Made by a program: the position numbers and the translations under genes. Positions 24,048 through 33,089 of a stretch of DNA of 64,000 nt are shown here, one piece after another. Under the pieces are notes generated by a model that worked only from the letters and a program-made list of their open reading frames with translations, was not told where the DNA came from and searched no databases. Position 1 is the first letter of the stretch, and every line of letters starts with the position of its first letter. This DNA comes from Terriglobus albidus (lineage in GTDB: Bacteria > Acidobacteriota > Terriglobia > Terriglobales > Acidobacteriaceae): assembly GCF_025685425.1 (NCBI RefSeq), contig NZ_JAGTAS010000027.1:23288-87287 (forward strand). The letters are read 5' to 3'.

Positions 24048-25292
24048 ATGAAGAAGAACTGGGACAACCCGACCGAGTACGTCATGCCCGACAATGGCGT
24101 CGCCGTTCCTGCCGAGTTCGCCATCGGTAAGGTCCGGGTGGCTCCGGCGACGGTGCTTGCCCCTATGGCCGGGGTGACCGATACGGTCTTCCGCCGCTTC
24201 ATCCGCAACGCCAGCATGTTTACGCCGGACTCCTCCGGCGACGTGAACCAGACGGTCACCAACCAGCAGTCGGGCTGTGGCCTGATCATGACCGAATTCA
24301 CCTCGGCGGACGGTCTGGCCCGCATGCGCGAAACCAAACGCAAGCGCTATCTGACCTACTACGAGGACGAGCACCCGATCTCAGCGCAGCTCTTCGGATC
24401 GAATCCAGTTACGCTGGCCGAGTCTGCCCGCATCGTGGAAGACGCCGGCTTCGACATCGTCGACCTCAACCTGGGTTGCCCGGCGAAGCGTGTAACCTCC
24501 TGCAACGGTGGCAGCGGCTTGCTGCGCGATCTGCCGTTGATCGGTGAGATCTTCCAGGCGATCCGTTCCGCGGTCACCATTCCGTTCACAGTGAAGTTCC
24601 GGATGGGGTGGAACGACGCCAATATCGTGTGTGTTCCGCTGGCGAAGATGGCCGAAGACTGCGGTCTAAATGCCGTCGCACTTCACGCCCGCACGCGCGA
24701 GCAGGGTTACAGCGGACAGGCGCGCTGGGAGTGGATCGCGCAGGTGAAGGACGCGGTGAAGATTCCTGTCATCGGCAACGGTGATATCCGTACGCCCGAG
24801 GATGCTGCCGCCATGGTGGCGGCAACTGGCTGCGATGCGGTGATGATCGGCCGGGCCGCTCCGGCCAATCCATGGCTCTTCCGCCAGATCGCACAGTACA
24901 CCGCGACCGGCCGCTACGATCAGCCGACCGAGATGGATCGCTACCGCATGATCCGGACCTACTTCGAGATGCTGCTCGAAGAGATCGAGCAGGAGCATCC
25001 GGAGATCGAGTTCGCAACGCCCGGCCGTGCCGAGACTGACGAAGAGAAGCGCCGCAAGCGCGACCGCGAGTCAGCGCGCCGCGACGCCATCGGCAAGATG
25101 AAGCAGTTCGCAAGCTGGTTCACGCATGGCGTAGCCGGCGGAGCCGCACTGCGCAGAGCGATCTACGAGGCCAAGGTGGGCGAAGACGTGATGATCGCGG
25201 TCGAGGATTTCTTTGACGGCAAGATGAAGCCGGTCACGGAAGACGTCGCCGAAGAGCCAACACTGGAAGCCCTCGGCGCCGGCTGCGACTAG
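24048..25292 (+). CDS. dusB: tRNA-dihydrouridine synthase (DusB type)
   Basis: FMN enzyme reducing uridines in the tRNA D-loop. The 414 residues form the TIM barrel: [14 protein letters not shown] near 38-51, [30 protein letters not shown] with catalytic Cys144, [54 protein letters not shown] (phosphate site). The protein is longer than DusB (~320-350) because of an insert near 55-78 ([19 protein letters not shown]) and a charged segment near 325-350 ([14 protein letters not shown]). It follows rpmE by 66 bp with a terminator between them. Confidence 0.93.
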   Translation: MKKNWDNPTEYVMPDNGVAVPAEFAIGKVRVAPATVLAPMAGVTDTVFRRFIRNASMFTPDSSGDVNQTVTNQQSGCGLIMTEFTSADGLARMRETKRKRYLTYYEDEHPISAQLFGSNPVTLAESARIVEDAGFDIVDLNLGCPAKRVTSCNGGSGLLRDLPLIGEIFQAIRSAVTIPFTVKFRMGWNDANIVCVPLAKMAEDCGLNAVALHARTREQGYSGQARWEWIAQVKDAVKIPVIGNGDIRTPEDAAAMVAATGCDAVMIGRAAPANPWLFRQIAQYTATGRYDQPTEMDRYRMIRTYFEMLLEEIEQEHPEIEFATPGRAETDEEKRRKRDRESARRDAIGKMKQFASWFTHGVAGGAALRRAIYEAKVGEDVMIAVEDFFDGKMKPVTEDVAEEPTLEALGAGCD

Positions 25293-25300
25293 CTACCACA

Positions 25301-25348
25301 TTGGGTGCCCCGGGTCCCTAAAGGGACCTGCGCAACGCGCGAACCGGT
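25301..25348. repeat. TGGGTGCCCC-led hairpin repeat
   Basis: TGGGTGCCCC is followed by GGTCCCT/AGGGACC (25311-25326) and a truncated triloop around GCGCAACGCGC. It lies between convergent dusB and the amine oxidase gene. Confidence 0.65.
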
Positions 25349-25351
25349 TTT

Positions 25352-25447
25352 TGTTTTGTCATCCTGAGCGTAGCGAAGGACCTGCTTTCCGGGGTCGCGA
25401 GGAACCGTTTTCTGCCATACAAGAAGCAGATCCCTTCGGGATAACAA
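25352..25447. repeat. Fold-back repeat, GTCATCCTGAGC type
   Basis: TTTTGTCATCCTGAGCGTAG with GCGAAGGACCTGCTT (to 25387) faces the inverted AAGAAGCAGATCCCTTC with GGGATAACAAA (25420-25447). It continues the repeat block between convergent genes. Confidence 0.75.
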
Positions 25448-25460
25448 ATTACCTACCTCT

Positions 25461-27014
25461 TCATCCCGCAGCAATCCTCGCGATTGCGCGATGCCCCGAA
25501 AGCGCCGCGCCCTCCTGCCATCCCACGAGATGCGACAGATAATCTCCCGCGAAGATCGTGCGGCCCTCCGGTTTATCAAGCTGGCTGTAGGCAGCCTCAG
25601 TCCCATCGAGATGATTGTTGGCGAAGCAGCCAAGCGAGTGCGGAATGTTCTCCCAGCTCACATAGATCGGTTTCGTAAGTAGAGAAGACCTGCCCGGATG
25701 CAGCTTTTCCACGGCGGCACGGGAGGCATCGAGCTTGCCCTGGCGTGAGAGCGCACCAAAGGGCGTAAACTGGCGCGTGACATCGTCGCGTTCTACGTTG
25801 AAGCCGCCGATGATGATGCCGGTCTTCGAGAAGAGTTTGTCGGAGGGATACCACACCAGGTCAACTGTCTGGCGGGGGAAACTGATGCCGCCGTAAATGC
25901 GGTTTTCTTTCTCCCAGAAACGCGGCGACTCCCAGGCAATCTTGTAGTTGGATGTCATGGGAATGCCCGTGAAGGCCTTCTGCGTGGCGGCGGTGAAGTT
26001 ATTCTTCGTCTTCGCCAGCACAGGGAGAGGCATGGTGCAGACACACCAATCGGCCGTGAGGGTCTGCGCTGCACCGTTCCTGGTGTAGGCCACGGTGACG
26101 GAGTTCGCGCCGGTCGTGATCTCCGTCACTGGAGCTTCGTAGACGATGATGTCTCCGAGTGCCTTCGCAAACCCATAGCCGATGCGGTCCATACCGCCGA
26201 CCGGCTGGAACATGGTCGCCTGCCAGTCGATCTGCTCTTCGTACAAAACGCCCTTGGAGAGATCGGCGGCGAGCAGCTCGCTGAGCTTGAGAGGATCGTG
26301 CAGCTTCGCAACAGCAGGTCCGGCGCCGCGCGGTGTGACAAAGCCGGCGCGGGTCGTGCCGGTGTACTTGCTTTGCCTGTCGAGGTCGCCGAAGCCGCGC
26401 AGGAAATAACACATGCGCTCGGCTTCATCCTTCGTCAGCTCCTGGTCGAGTGCATGCCTGTTGATGGCCTTCGAGAGCAGCTCGGCAATGTAGCCGCGGG
26501 TATCATGCACCACTTGCCGTTCTTCCACTGCCTTCCCGCCGTTCAATACATCCGACTGCATCAGCGCAGAACGGGAAAAGTTGATTTCCACTTCGAGCGG
26601 CACATCGAGTTCGTGGCAGTAGTCGAGGATGTGCGTGTGGTGCGAGGGAATACGTGCAGGCCCGGCATTGAGGTAATGGCCTTCTTCCCAGGTACACTCC
26701 TGCTTCGTGCCGTCGAGGAACTCAACGGTGGTGCCTTTGCGGACAGACCATGAGCGTCCGCCGGGGCGATGACGAGCCTCCAGCACCGTGACGCTGAAGC
26801 CAGCTTTGCGCAGCTCATACGCCGTCACCAGCCCCGAGATTCCGGCGCCGAGGATGACGACCTTTTTGCCTTTGCCGAAGTCCGCGGGGAGCTCCGGCAG
26901 CGCGGAAGCGCCGGAGGCAGGCATCAGGCCGAGAAGATGCATTGTGGAATAAGCAGCGGAGTAGCCTCCGAGCTGCGCCATCCGTTGGATAAAGACACGA
27001 CGGGTAAGGCTCAT
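25461..27014 (-). CDS. Exported flavin-containing amine oxidase
   Basis: 517 residues. The N-terminus (MSLTRRVFIQRMAQLGGYSAAYS) has a twin-arginine-like motif TRRVFIQ and a hydrophobic stretch, so folded export by Tat is likely. FAD-binding motifs: KVVILGAGISGLVTAYEL (51-68) with a following EARHRPGGRSWS, a middle VGGMDRIGYGFAKAL, and the C-terminal FAD loop RTIFAGDYLSHLVGWQEGAALSGHRA. This fits the monoamine/L-amino-acid oxidase family, whose substrates vary. No partner genes flank it. Repeat blocks lie on both sides. Confidence 0.87.
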   Translation of the reverse strand: MSLTRRVFIQRMAQLGGYSAAYSTMHLLGLMPASGASALPELPADFGKGKKVVILGAGISGLVTAYELRKAGFSVTVLEARHRPGGRSWSVRKGTTVEFLDGTKQECTWEEGHYLNAGPARIPSHHTHILDYCHELDVPLEVEINFSRSALMQSDVLNGGKAVEERQVVHDTRGYIAELLSKAINRHALDQELTKDEAERMCYFLRGFGDLDRQSKYTGTTRAGFVTPRGAGPAVAKLHDPLKLSELLAADLSKGVLYEEQIDWQATMFQPVGGMDRIGYGFAKALGDIIVYEAPVTEITTGANSVTVAYTRNGAAQTLTADWCVCTMPLPVLAKTKNNFTAATQKAFTGIPMTSNYKIAWESPRFWEKENRIYGGISFPRQTVDLVWYPSDKLFSKTGIIIGGFNVERDDVTRQFTPFGALSRQGKLDASRAAVEKLHPGRSSLLTKPIYVSWENIPHSLGCFANNHLDGTEAAYSQLDKPEGRTIFAGDYLSHLVGWQEGAALSGHRAIARIAAG

Positions 27015-27168
27015 GGCAATGGGCTCTTTCTTACGTCTGGACTGTAAAACGGAGAACGGCTGAGCCCATTATCAGGTGCAGCGGAGCACGTTACAAGGGG
27101 ATGAATCCGCCATTTTTACGATGGCATTCATCGGCATATGCGATAACCCTGAAGGTGGGGCGTCTCAG
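27015..27168. other. Upstream region of the amine oxidase gene
   Basis: No open frame worth calling. It presumably contains the oxidase promoter; no box pair is convincing by eye. Confidence 0.35.
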
Positions 27169-27472
27169 GTGCGCGAAGCGCACTTATTTGGTTTGTCATT
27201 TCGTAACGACCGAAGGGAGTGGAGAATCTGCTTCTACCAGGGAGATTGATGTACAAGAAGCAGATTTCTCCGCTGTGCTACGAAATGCCAAACTATTCAT
27301 GGTTCATCAACCCATGCACCGGGTATCCTATCCATCGCCTTGCGATGGGTAGGATATTCGAGCGAAGCTCGAATCGCGGAGTTATAGAGCGGGCCTTCAG
27401 CCCTTTGGTTTCAATGGGCCGGAGAGACCTGGGACGTTGCCCCAGGCTGATATAGAACGCCCTTCAGCGCTC
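27169..27472. repeat. Repeat cluster: triloops, GTCATTTCG fold-back and a GGGCTTCAGCCC-like remnant
   Basis: In order: GTGCGC-GAA-GCGCAC (27169-27183); a fold-back of GTCATTTCGTAACGACCG through AATCTGCTTCT (27194-27234) against AGAAGCAGATTTCTCCG through CGAAATGCC (27256-27290); a 12-bp stem CCTATCCATCGC/GCGATGGGTAGG with loop CTT (27327-27353); ATTCGAGC-GAA-GCTCGAAT (27356-27374); and a decayed GCGGGCCTTCAGCCC / CCTGGGACGTTGCCCCAGG segment (about 27379-27472). No gene. It separates the amine oxidase promoter from the end of rnr. Confidence 0.75.
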
Positions 27473-27490
27473 AGAGTCATGGCACGCTGC

Positions 27491-30157
27491 TTACTTCTTC
27501 TTACCCCGCTTTGCCTTCTTCTCTCGCTGAATCGACTTCTTCGAGCGCTTCTTCCCGGCGCCCTTCGGAGGCTTGTACGAATGGGCTCCGCGCTTCGCCG
27601 GACGCTCTCCGTCCGCTGGCGTGACGGGGCCGCTCTCTTCTTCCAAAATGGCAAACTGCAGCCGGCGATTCACGCGATCGACGCGATCGAGTAGGACCCG
27701 CACCTTCTGTCCCATGGCATAGCAGCGCCCGTTGCGGTCGCCGCAGATGCGGCGTGAGCTTTCGTTGAAGTAGTAGCGATCGTCGCGCAGCGAGTCGATC
27801 GGGACCAGGCCTTCCACGAAAAGACCATCGAGCTCGACGAAGAGTCCGTATTTTGTAGCCGACAGGATCATCGCGTCGAAGTCTTCGCCCACGCGGTCCT
27901 GCATGAACTTGATCTTCTTCCACTCGATCAGCTCGCGCTCGGCATCTTCGGAGCCGCGTTCGCGCTCGCTCGACTCCTGTGCAATGGCGGCCAGCTCGCT
28001 GGCCATGATTGGGCCTTCCAGATCGGTTGCTTGCTTCGTAAAGCGGGGATTCGCCCACGGCGACGGCTTATCGCTCAGGACGGCGCCACCCATCGGATTG
28101 GCTCCGCTGTGCAGCAGGTCTTTGACGATGCGATGCACGATCAGGTCCGGATAACGGCGGATCGGCGAGGTGAAGTGCGTATAGGTCGGTGACGCCAGAG
28201 CGAAGTGGCCTTCGTTCTGTTCGGAATATACCGCCTGTTTCAGAGAGCGCAGCATGAGGTAGGCGAGGATGCGCTCCTCCGGCTTGCCCGCGATGCGCTC
28301 GGTCAGCTTCTGATACATGCGGGGCGTCACCGGAATCTCTTCCGTGACCTCATGTGTCTTTGCCGCGCGTCCGCTGCCGCGCGCATCGCGACGGTCACCG
28401 CGTGTCTGGACCTTGCGCACCGGCAGATTGCCGATCCCGAGCGAGTAGCCGAAGCCGGCCGCCGTCTCTTCGAACTCGACAACGCGCCGTGCATCAGGAG
28501 GTTCGTGGATACGATAGATGCCGGGAACGCCCTGCGACTCAATCCAGGTAGCCACGCATTCATTGGCAGAGAGCATAAATTCTTCGATCAGGCGATGCGC
28601 CCAGATGCGTTCAGACCGCACGATGCCCTGCATCTCACCGGCCTCGTTGAACTGCACGACGGGTTCGGGGAGATCGAAGTCGATAGAGCCGCGCCGTACG
28701 CGCTTGCGATTCAGCAGCCGTGAGAGTGCCTCCATGCGCTTGAACTCGGGTACCAGGTCGGCGAACTCCCGCAGTGCGTTGGCGTCATCATCGAGCACAC
28801 GCTGCACGTTGGTGTAGGTCATGCGCTGCGTGGAGCGGATGATGCCTTCCATTACCTGGTAGCGCAGCACTTCGCCGCGCTGGTCAATCTCCATCACGCA
28901 GGAGAGGACCAACCGGTTCTCGTGCGGACGCAGCGAGCACATATCGCTGGAAAGCTCCTGCGGCAGCATCGGAATGGCGCGGTCGGGGAAGTAAACGCTG
29001 GTGCCGCGTAGCCGAGCTTCCAGATCGAGTGCGCTTCCAGGCAGGACATACTCAGCGACATCAGCGATGTGAACCTGCAGCTCCCAGTTGCCGCTGGGCA
29101 GAAGGCGGGCGTGGACGGCATCGTCGAAGTCCTTGGCGGTTTCGCCGTCGATGGTGACGATCGGGAAGCTACGGAAGTCGATGCGGCCGCTCTCACCGGG
29201 ACGTGTTCCGAATCCATTCCACGGCGTCGATTCGAGCTCGTGGATGTACTCTCCGTTGAGCTCCGCCGCCTGCGCGCGAGCCTCTTCGAGTACGTTGTCC
29301 GGGAAAATGTGCGGCAGATGATGCTTGCGGATAATGATCTCGACGTCGACACCGAAGGCGTCTTTGTCGCCCAGAACCTCGATGACCCGCCCTGTTGCCG
29401 GACGGGCAGTGGTGGGGAAGTCGGTGATCTCAACATCGACGGCCATGCCTTCGAGGTTGCGCCAGTCCTCCTCAAGCTGTGCCCGGGCCTCCTCGCCCAG
29501 TACACGATGTGGGGAACCCTCCCTCTGTAGAGGGACCTCCAACCCTTCGGGGATGAGGATTGGCTGCGTCATGCGCTCGTCGAGCGGTGTGACGTAGTTG
29601 CCGCGCACCAACGGCGAGTCATTCCGCTTCTGCGGACGGGCGTAGTGAAAGATGCCGACGACCGTCGGGTTCTTGTGGTTGAGTACACGGGCGATGCGTC
29701 CGGACCGGCGGCCGTCGCGCTGCGGTGGGCCAACCTCCACCAGCACCTGGTCGCCCTGCATGGCTCCGTTGATGTCCGGCGGAGGAATGAAGATGTCATC
29801 CTCGCCCGGAACGCGAACAAAACCGAAGCCGTCACGATGCAGGTCGAGTTTGCCGGAGACGAGGTTGTCGCGATTGAACGATGCCGCCGTGGGGTATCTG
29901 CCACGCCTGGTGGAGCTCGTCTTACCCTGTTGCCCACGGTCATTTGGCTTCGGTACCGCCCACTGATCGTGATTGACTTTTTGTAGCGCCCCGCTGGCAG
30001 TCATGCGGGCAAGGTGCTCGAGCAGCAACCGTCGCTCGCGACCTCCGCCGAGGCCGAGCTCGCGGATGAGTTGTTTGTAGCCTGCGCGTCCGCCGGGAGA
30101 ACGTTCAATCAGCCGAAGGAGCTCGCGGTCGGTCTGGGGATAGTTTCGGCCTGCCAT
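27491..30157 (-). CDS. rnr: Ribonuclease R
   Basis: 3'-5' exoribonuclease that degrades structured RNA; 888 residues. Order: an N-terminal winged-helix region (about 1-65), a Lys/Arg-rich linker, cold-shock domains (KLDLHRDGFGFVRVPGEDDIFIPP near 90-113 and the DVEITDFPTTARPATGRVIEVLG part), the RNB domain with FPIVTIDGETAKDFDDAVHARLL (metal-binding Asp cluster), VYFPDRAIPMLPQELSSDMCSLRP, YTHFTSPIRRYPDLIVHR, an S1 domain (GEDFDAMILSATKYGLFVELD), and a basic tail (KGAGKKRSKKSIQREKKAKRGKKK). I start at MAGRN (30157); an ATG five codons upstream exists. Downstream of a secreted unknown, with a stem-loop between. Confidence 0.94.
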   Translation of the reverse strand: MAGRNYPQTDRELLRLIERSPGGRAGYKQLIRELGLGGGRERRLLLEHLARMTASGALQKVNHDQWAVPKPNDRGQQGKTSSTRRGRYPTAASFNRDNLVSGKLDLHRDGFGFVRVPGEDDIFIPPPDINGAMQGDQVLVEVGPPQRDGRRSGRIARVLNHKNPTVVGIFHYARPQKRNDSPLVRGNYVTPLDERMTQPILIPEGLEVPLQREGSPHRVLGEEARAQLEEDWRNLEGMAVDVEITDFPTTARPATGRVIEVLGDKDAFGVDVEIIIRKHHLPHIFPDNVLEEARAQAAELNGEYIHELESTPWNGFGTRPGESGRIDFRSFPIVTIDGETAKDFDDAVHARLLPSGNWELQVHIADVAEYVLPGSALDLEARLRGTSVYFPDRAIPMLPQELSSDMCSLRPHENRLVLSCVMEIDQRGEVLRYQVMEGIIRSTQRMTYTNVQRVLDDDANALREFADLVPEFKRMEALSRLLNRKRVRRGSIDFDLPEPVVQFNEAGEMQGIVRSERIWAHRLIEEFMLSANECVATWIESQGVPGIYRIHEPPDARRVVEFEETAAGFGYSLGIGNLPVRKVQTRGDRRDARGSGRAAKTHEVTEEIPVTPRMYQKLTERIAGKPEERILAYLMLRSLKQAVYSEQNEGHFALASPTYTHFTSPIRRYPDLIVHRIVKDLLHSGANPMGGAVLSDKPSPWANPRFTKQATDLEGPIMASELAAIAQESSERERGSEDAERELIEWKKIKFMQDRVGEDFDAMILSATKYGLFVELDGLFVEGLVPIDSLRDDRYYFNESSRRICGDRNGRCYAMGQKVRVLLDRVDRVNRRLQFAILEEESGPVTPADGERPAKRGAHSYKPPKGAGKKRSKKSIQREKKAKRGKKK

Positions 30158-30173
30158 CGTCCCCTCAAGCATA

Positions 30174-30199
30174 AAGGGCGCGGAGGTGACCGCGCCCTT
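30174..30199 (-). terminator. Stem-loop between the secreted unknown and rnr
   Basis: AAGGGCGCGG and CCGCGCCCTT pair perfectly (10 bp, 6-nt loop). Leftward only three U follow, so it may be a weak terminator or an intercistronic stem ahead of rnr. Confidence 0.55.
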
Positions 30200-30222
30200 G
30201 TCGAGTGAGCGGTGTTTTTTTC

Positions 30223-31053
30223 TTACCGCCGCGCGAGCGTATCTGGTGGCTGCGATTTCAGTTCAGCGGCAGCCTCCTGCAGTGTCATGGCGTCGGGCGT
30301 AAGACGGAAGCCGGACTTAACCTCGTCTTCCTGCTCAGAGATGGTCTTGAAGAGCAGCGCCTTCCCTTCAATGTGGATGTGAGTCTCGACGATGAGCCAT
30401 ACGCCGGGCTTGACCTCCTTACGCTCTACCGAGAAGGTGCCGCCTTTCCGCATGCGGCCGAAAAGACCCCATCCGAAGGTGACGTCATTGGTGAGGCTCC
30501 CATGCATCAGTTTCAGACGATGCTGGGCTTTATCCACGACAATCTCGCCGGACATGGCGGCGAAGACGCGGGCTTCCATCGAGGGTGGAGTGAAGTTGGG
30601 GTTGGGAGCAAAAGCCAGGGTGACCGTCTCCGGGCCTTCGGACTTGATCGACCAGTAGAAGGCATCCGGCATCATGCGCAGCATGTCCGCGGCACGTTTG
30701 TCATCTTCGCGGCTGCTTTTGCGCTGCTTCTCCTGTTCACTGGGGCTGGCGACGAATTCGGTGATCTTACGATCTTCTTCGGCGAGTTCCGCAGGGGTAA
30801 GGGGGCGGCCATCGGTACGAATCTTCTTCTTCACTGCTCCGCCGTCCGTCTCAATGACGTAGAAGAGCGCATCCTCGCCGGGCTTCTGATAGTGCGAGCG
30901 GTATTGCCACCGGGTCTGGTCGTTGCGGTCGGCCTCGAGCTCCGTCTGCATGACCTTGCGCGCCAGGTTCTGGGCGGCGGTGTCCTGTTGTGAAAGAGCA
31001 GGAAGAGCAAAAACAATCAGTGCTGCAACGGCGGCGATCGATCGGGTCCCCAT
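30223..31053 (-). CDS. Exported protein of unknown function
   Basis: 276 residues with a signal peptide (MGTRSIAAVAALIVFALPALSQQ). The mature part is rich in charged residues and alternating strands: TRWQYRSHYQKPGEDALFYVIETDGG, a helical ELAEEDRKITEFVASPSEQEKQRKSSREDDKRAADML, DAFYWSIKSEGPETVTLAFAPNPNFTPPSMEARVFAAMSGEIVVD and LKLMHGSLTNDVTFGWGLFG. The run of strands ending in GKALLFKTISEQEDEVKSGFR recalls lipoprotein-carrier-like (LolA-fold) proteins, but I do not assign it. AGGAGG precedes the ATG by about 10 nt. A second protein of similar style lies at 57405. Confidence 0.68.
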   Translation of the reverse strand: MGTRSIAAVAALIVFALPALSQQDTAAQNLARKVMQTELEADRNDQTRWQYRSHYQKPGEDALFYVIETDGGAVKKKIRTDGRPLTPAELAEEDRKITEFVASPSEQEKQRKSSREDDKRAADMLRMMPDAFYWSIKSEGPETVTLAFAPNPNFTPPSMEARVFAAMSGEIVVDKAQHRLKLMHGSLTNDVTFGWGLFGRMRKGGTFSVERKEVKPGVWLIVETHIHIEGKALLFKTISEQEDEVKSGFRLTPDAMTLQEAAAELKSQPPDTLARR

Positions 31054-31217
31054 CAGTACGGGTTCCTCCTTGGACTTCCTGACCCGGTTGGATGCATCTT
31101 TGTCGCGGCTGGTTTACGGCATTGTAGTAAGTGATTGATTTGATTGATAATTGTAGGGGCGGCAAAGCAACCCGGGATCCGTCAAAGCAGGCATCCCGAG
31201 TTGCTGAATAGCCACAC

Positions 31218-32453
31218 TCAGGCGATCACTGCGAGCTTCGCGCGTTTTCCGAGGCGCACGGGAATGCGAGCAGGCAATTGGGCGACCGTCAGGAAGGCAT
31301 CCTTATGGACATTGCCGTCGATCCGCACGGCGCCCTCAGCTACTTTTCGCGTCGCTTCTCCTGCGGAGGCAGCGAGACCGAGAGCGACGAGAAGCTTTGC
31401 GACACGCACGCTGGAATCCGTGATGGCGAGCGCCTCCTGAGAGATCGCCACCTCCTCCAGGTCATCGGAGATGGCCTTCTGCTGGAAGGTGCGGGCCCAG
31501 TTCTCCTCGGCGTGCGCCGCTTCCGCTTCGGAGTGGAAGCCGGCTGTAATGGTGCGCGCGAGGTTCTTCTTTGCCTGCATGGGATGCAGCGCCCCTGAGG
31601 CAACATCGGTCCGCATCTGGTCGATGGCAGACTGAGGCAGGTCGGTGAGGAAGACCCAGTAACGCCACATCAGCTCATCGGAGATGCTCATCAGCTTGCC
31701 GTACATCTCTCCCGGCGGCTCCTTGATGCCGATGGCATTGCCCAGCGACTTCGACATCTTCTGCACGCCGTCGAGACCTTCGAGGATGGGCGTCATCAGG
31801 ATGATCTGCGGAGCCTGTCCGTGAGTACGCTGCAGGTCACGGCCCCGCATCAGGTTGAACTTCTGATCCGTGCCTCCCAGCTCCACATCGCACTTCAGCG
31901 CGACGGAGTCGTAGCCCTGCGCCATGGGGTACAGCAGCTCGTGGACATGGATGGGCTGCTCTTCCTGGAAGCGTTTGTGGAAGTCTTCCCGCTCCAGCAT
32001 CTGCGAGACGGTGAATTGTGCCGTCAGCTTGATGATGCCGGCGTAGCCGAGCTGATCGAGCCATTCGGAGTTGTAGCGGACCTCGGTTTTTTCCGGATCG
32101 AGAATCCTGAAGACCTGTTCTTTATAGGTCTCGGCGTTGACGTCGATCTCTTCACGCGTGAGCGGCTTGCGTGTCTGGCTCTTGCCGGTGGGGTCACCGA
32201 TCAGGGCAGTCGAGTCGCCGATCAGGAAGATAACGGTGTGGCCCAGGGTCTGGAAGTGCTTCAGTTTACGCATCAGCACGGTGTGGCCAAGGTGCAGATC
32301 GGGCGCCGTGGGATCGAAGCCGGCTTTGATGCGCATGGGGGTGCCGGTCGCGATCGACTTCTCGATGCGTTTGGCGAGGTCCTCCAGCGGAATGATCTCC
32401 GCCGCGCCCTTGGTGATGAGGTCAAGCTGTTCCTGCAGTGATGGAAAGGTCAT
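31218..32453 (-). CDS. tyrS: Tyrosyl-tRNA synthetase
   Basis: Charges tRNA-Tyr. The 411 residues show the class I motifs: [23 protein letters not shown] (HIGH version HLGH, about 43-65), [15 protein letters not shown], the tyrosine pocket with [18 protein letters not shown], and [13 protein letters not shown] (KMSKS). A C-terminal S4 RNA-binding domain ([32 protein letters not shown]) follows. The HLGHT/LGGTDQ form matches the TyrZ-like subgroup. AAGGTG lies upstream of the ATG. Divergent from the YjbR-like gene by 48 bp. Confidence 0.96.
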   Translation of the reverse strand: MTFPSLQEQLDLITKGAAEIIPLEDLAKRIEKSIATGTPMRIKAGFDPTAPDLHLGHTVLMRKLKHFQTLGHTVIFLIGDSTALIGDPTGKSQTRKPLTREEIDVNAETYKEQVFRILDPEKTEVRYNSEWLDQLGYAGIIKLTAQFTVSQMLEREDFHKRFQEEQPIHVHELLYPMAQGYDSVALKCDVELGGTDQKFNLMRGRDLQRTHGQAPQIILMTPILEGLDGVQKMSKSLGNAIGIKEPPGEMYGKLMSISDELMWRYWVFLTDLPQSAIDQMRTDVASGALHPMQAKKNLARTITAGFHSEAEAAHAEENWARTFQQKAISDDLEEVAISQEALAITDSSVRVAKLLVALGLAASAGEATRKVAEGAVRIDGNVHKDAFLTVAQLPARIPVRLGKRAKLAVIA

Positions 32454-32501
32454 GATGTCGCACCTTCAAGTATAGAAGGCGGGCGTGGGATACTTGCGGG
32501 C

Positions 32502-32876
32502 ATGGATGTCGAAGGTGTTCGCAAGTTCCTGCGCTCCCTGCCTCATGTGGCGGAGACCCGCCAGTGGGGCGACAACCTGGTCTTCTGGGTAGGCGATAAG
32601 GCCAAAGGCGGCAAGATGTTCGCCCTCATCAATCTGGACGACGAGTCCCGCCTGGGGCGCCAGCCGGTGGTCTTCAGCTTCGCGGCCGATCCGGAGCGGT
32701 TTCACGAGCTGCTGGAGATAGAAGGTGTGTTGCCCGCGCCTTACCTGGCGCGGGCGAAATGGATTGCGCTGACGGGTTGGAATATCTTCCGCAAAGCGGA
32801 ATTGGAAGAACTGCTGCGCCAGGCGCATACCCGCGTCTTCGAGAAGCTGCCAAAGAAGGTGAAAGCAGCTCTGTGA
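32502..32876 (+). CDS. MmcQ/YjbR-family protein
   Basis: 124 residues, typical for the MmcQ/YjbR fold (CyaY-like, proposed DNA-binding). Signatures: [78 protein letters not shown] and a closing helix with [21 protein letters not shown]. Function in the cell is not established for the family. Starts 48 bp from tyrS on the other strand and is convergent with the copper ATPase gene across a palindromic element. Confidence 0.85.
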   Translation: MDVEGVRKFLRSLPHVAETRQWGDNLVFWVGDKAKGGKMFALINLDDESRLGRQPVVFSFAADPERFHELLEIEGVLPAPYLARAKWIALTGWNIFRKAELEELLRQAHTRVFEKLPKKVKAAL

Positions 32877-32901
32877 TCTACGACGCCACGAACGCCTTCG
32901 C

Positions 32902-33069
32902 AACCCATACACTGGGTGTCCCATCCATCGCCACTCACCCCAGCGAAGTTCGCCGGGGACTCCGATACGCGATGGATGGGATGTTCGAGCAAACACCAAA
33001 CGGATTCGCGCAACGCGCGAATCTCCCACCCATTGCTTCGCAATGGATGGGGCACCCAGTGTATGGGTT
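32902..33069. repeat. 168-bp element with 27-nt terminal inverted repeats
   Basis: The left end (32902-32928, AACCCATACACTGGGTG and onward) and right end (33043-33069) are inverted copies differing at one base in 27. Inside are the CCATCCATCGC/GCGATGGATGG pair, ATTCGCGC-AAC-GCGCGAAT (33004-33022) and CCATTGC-TTC-GCAATGG (33030-33046). It fills the gap between two convergent genes and could serve as a two-way terminator. Confidence 0.82.
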
Positions 33070-33089
33070 CTTAACCTGTCGATAAGCCT

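Noticed and set aside
27379..27472. Terminator or ncRNA around CCTGGGACGTTGCCCCAGG
   Set aside because: It is better explained as a decayed copy of the GGGCTTCAGCCC hairpin repeat; no U-run.
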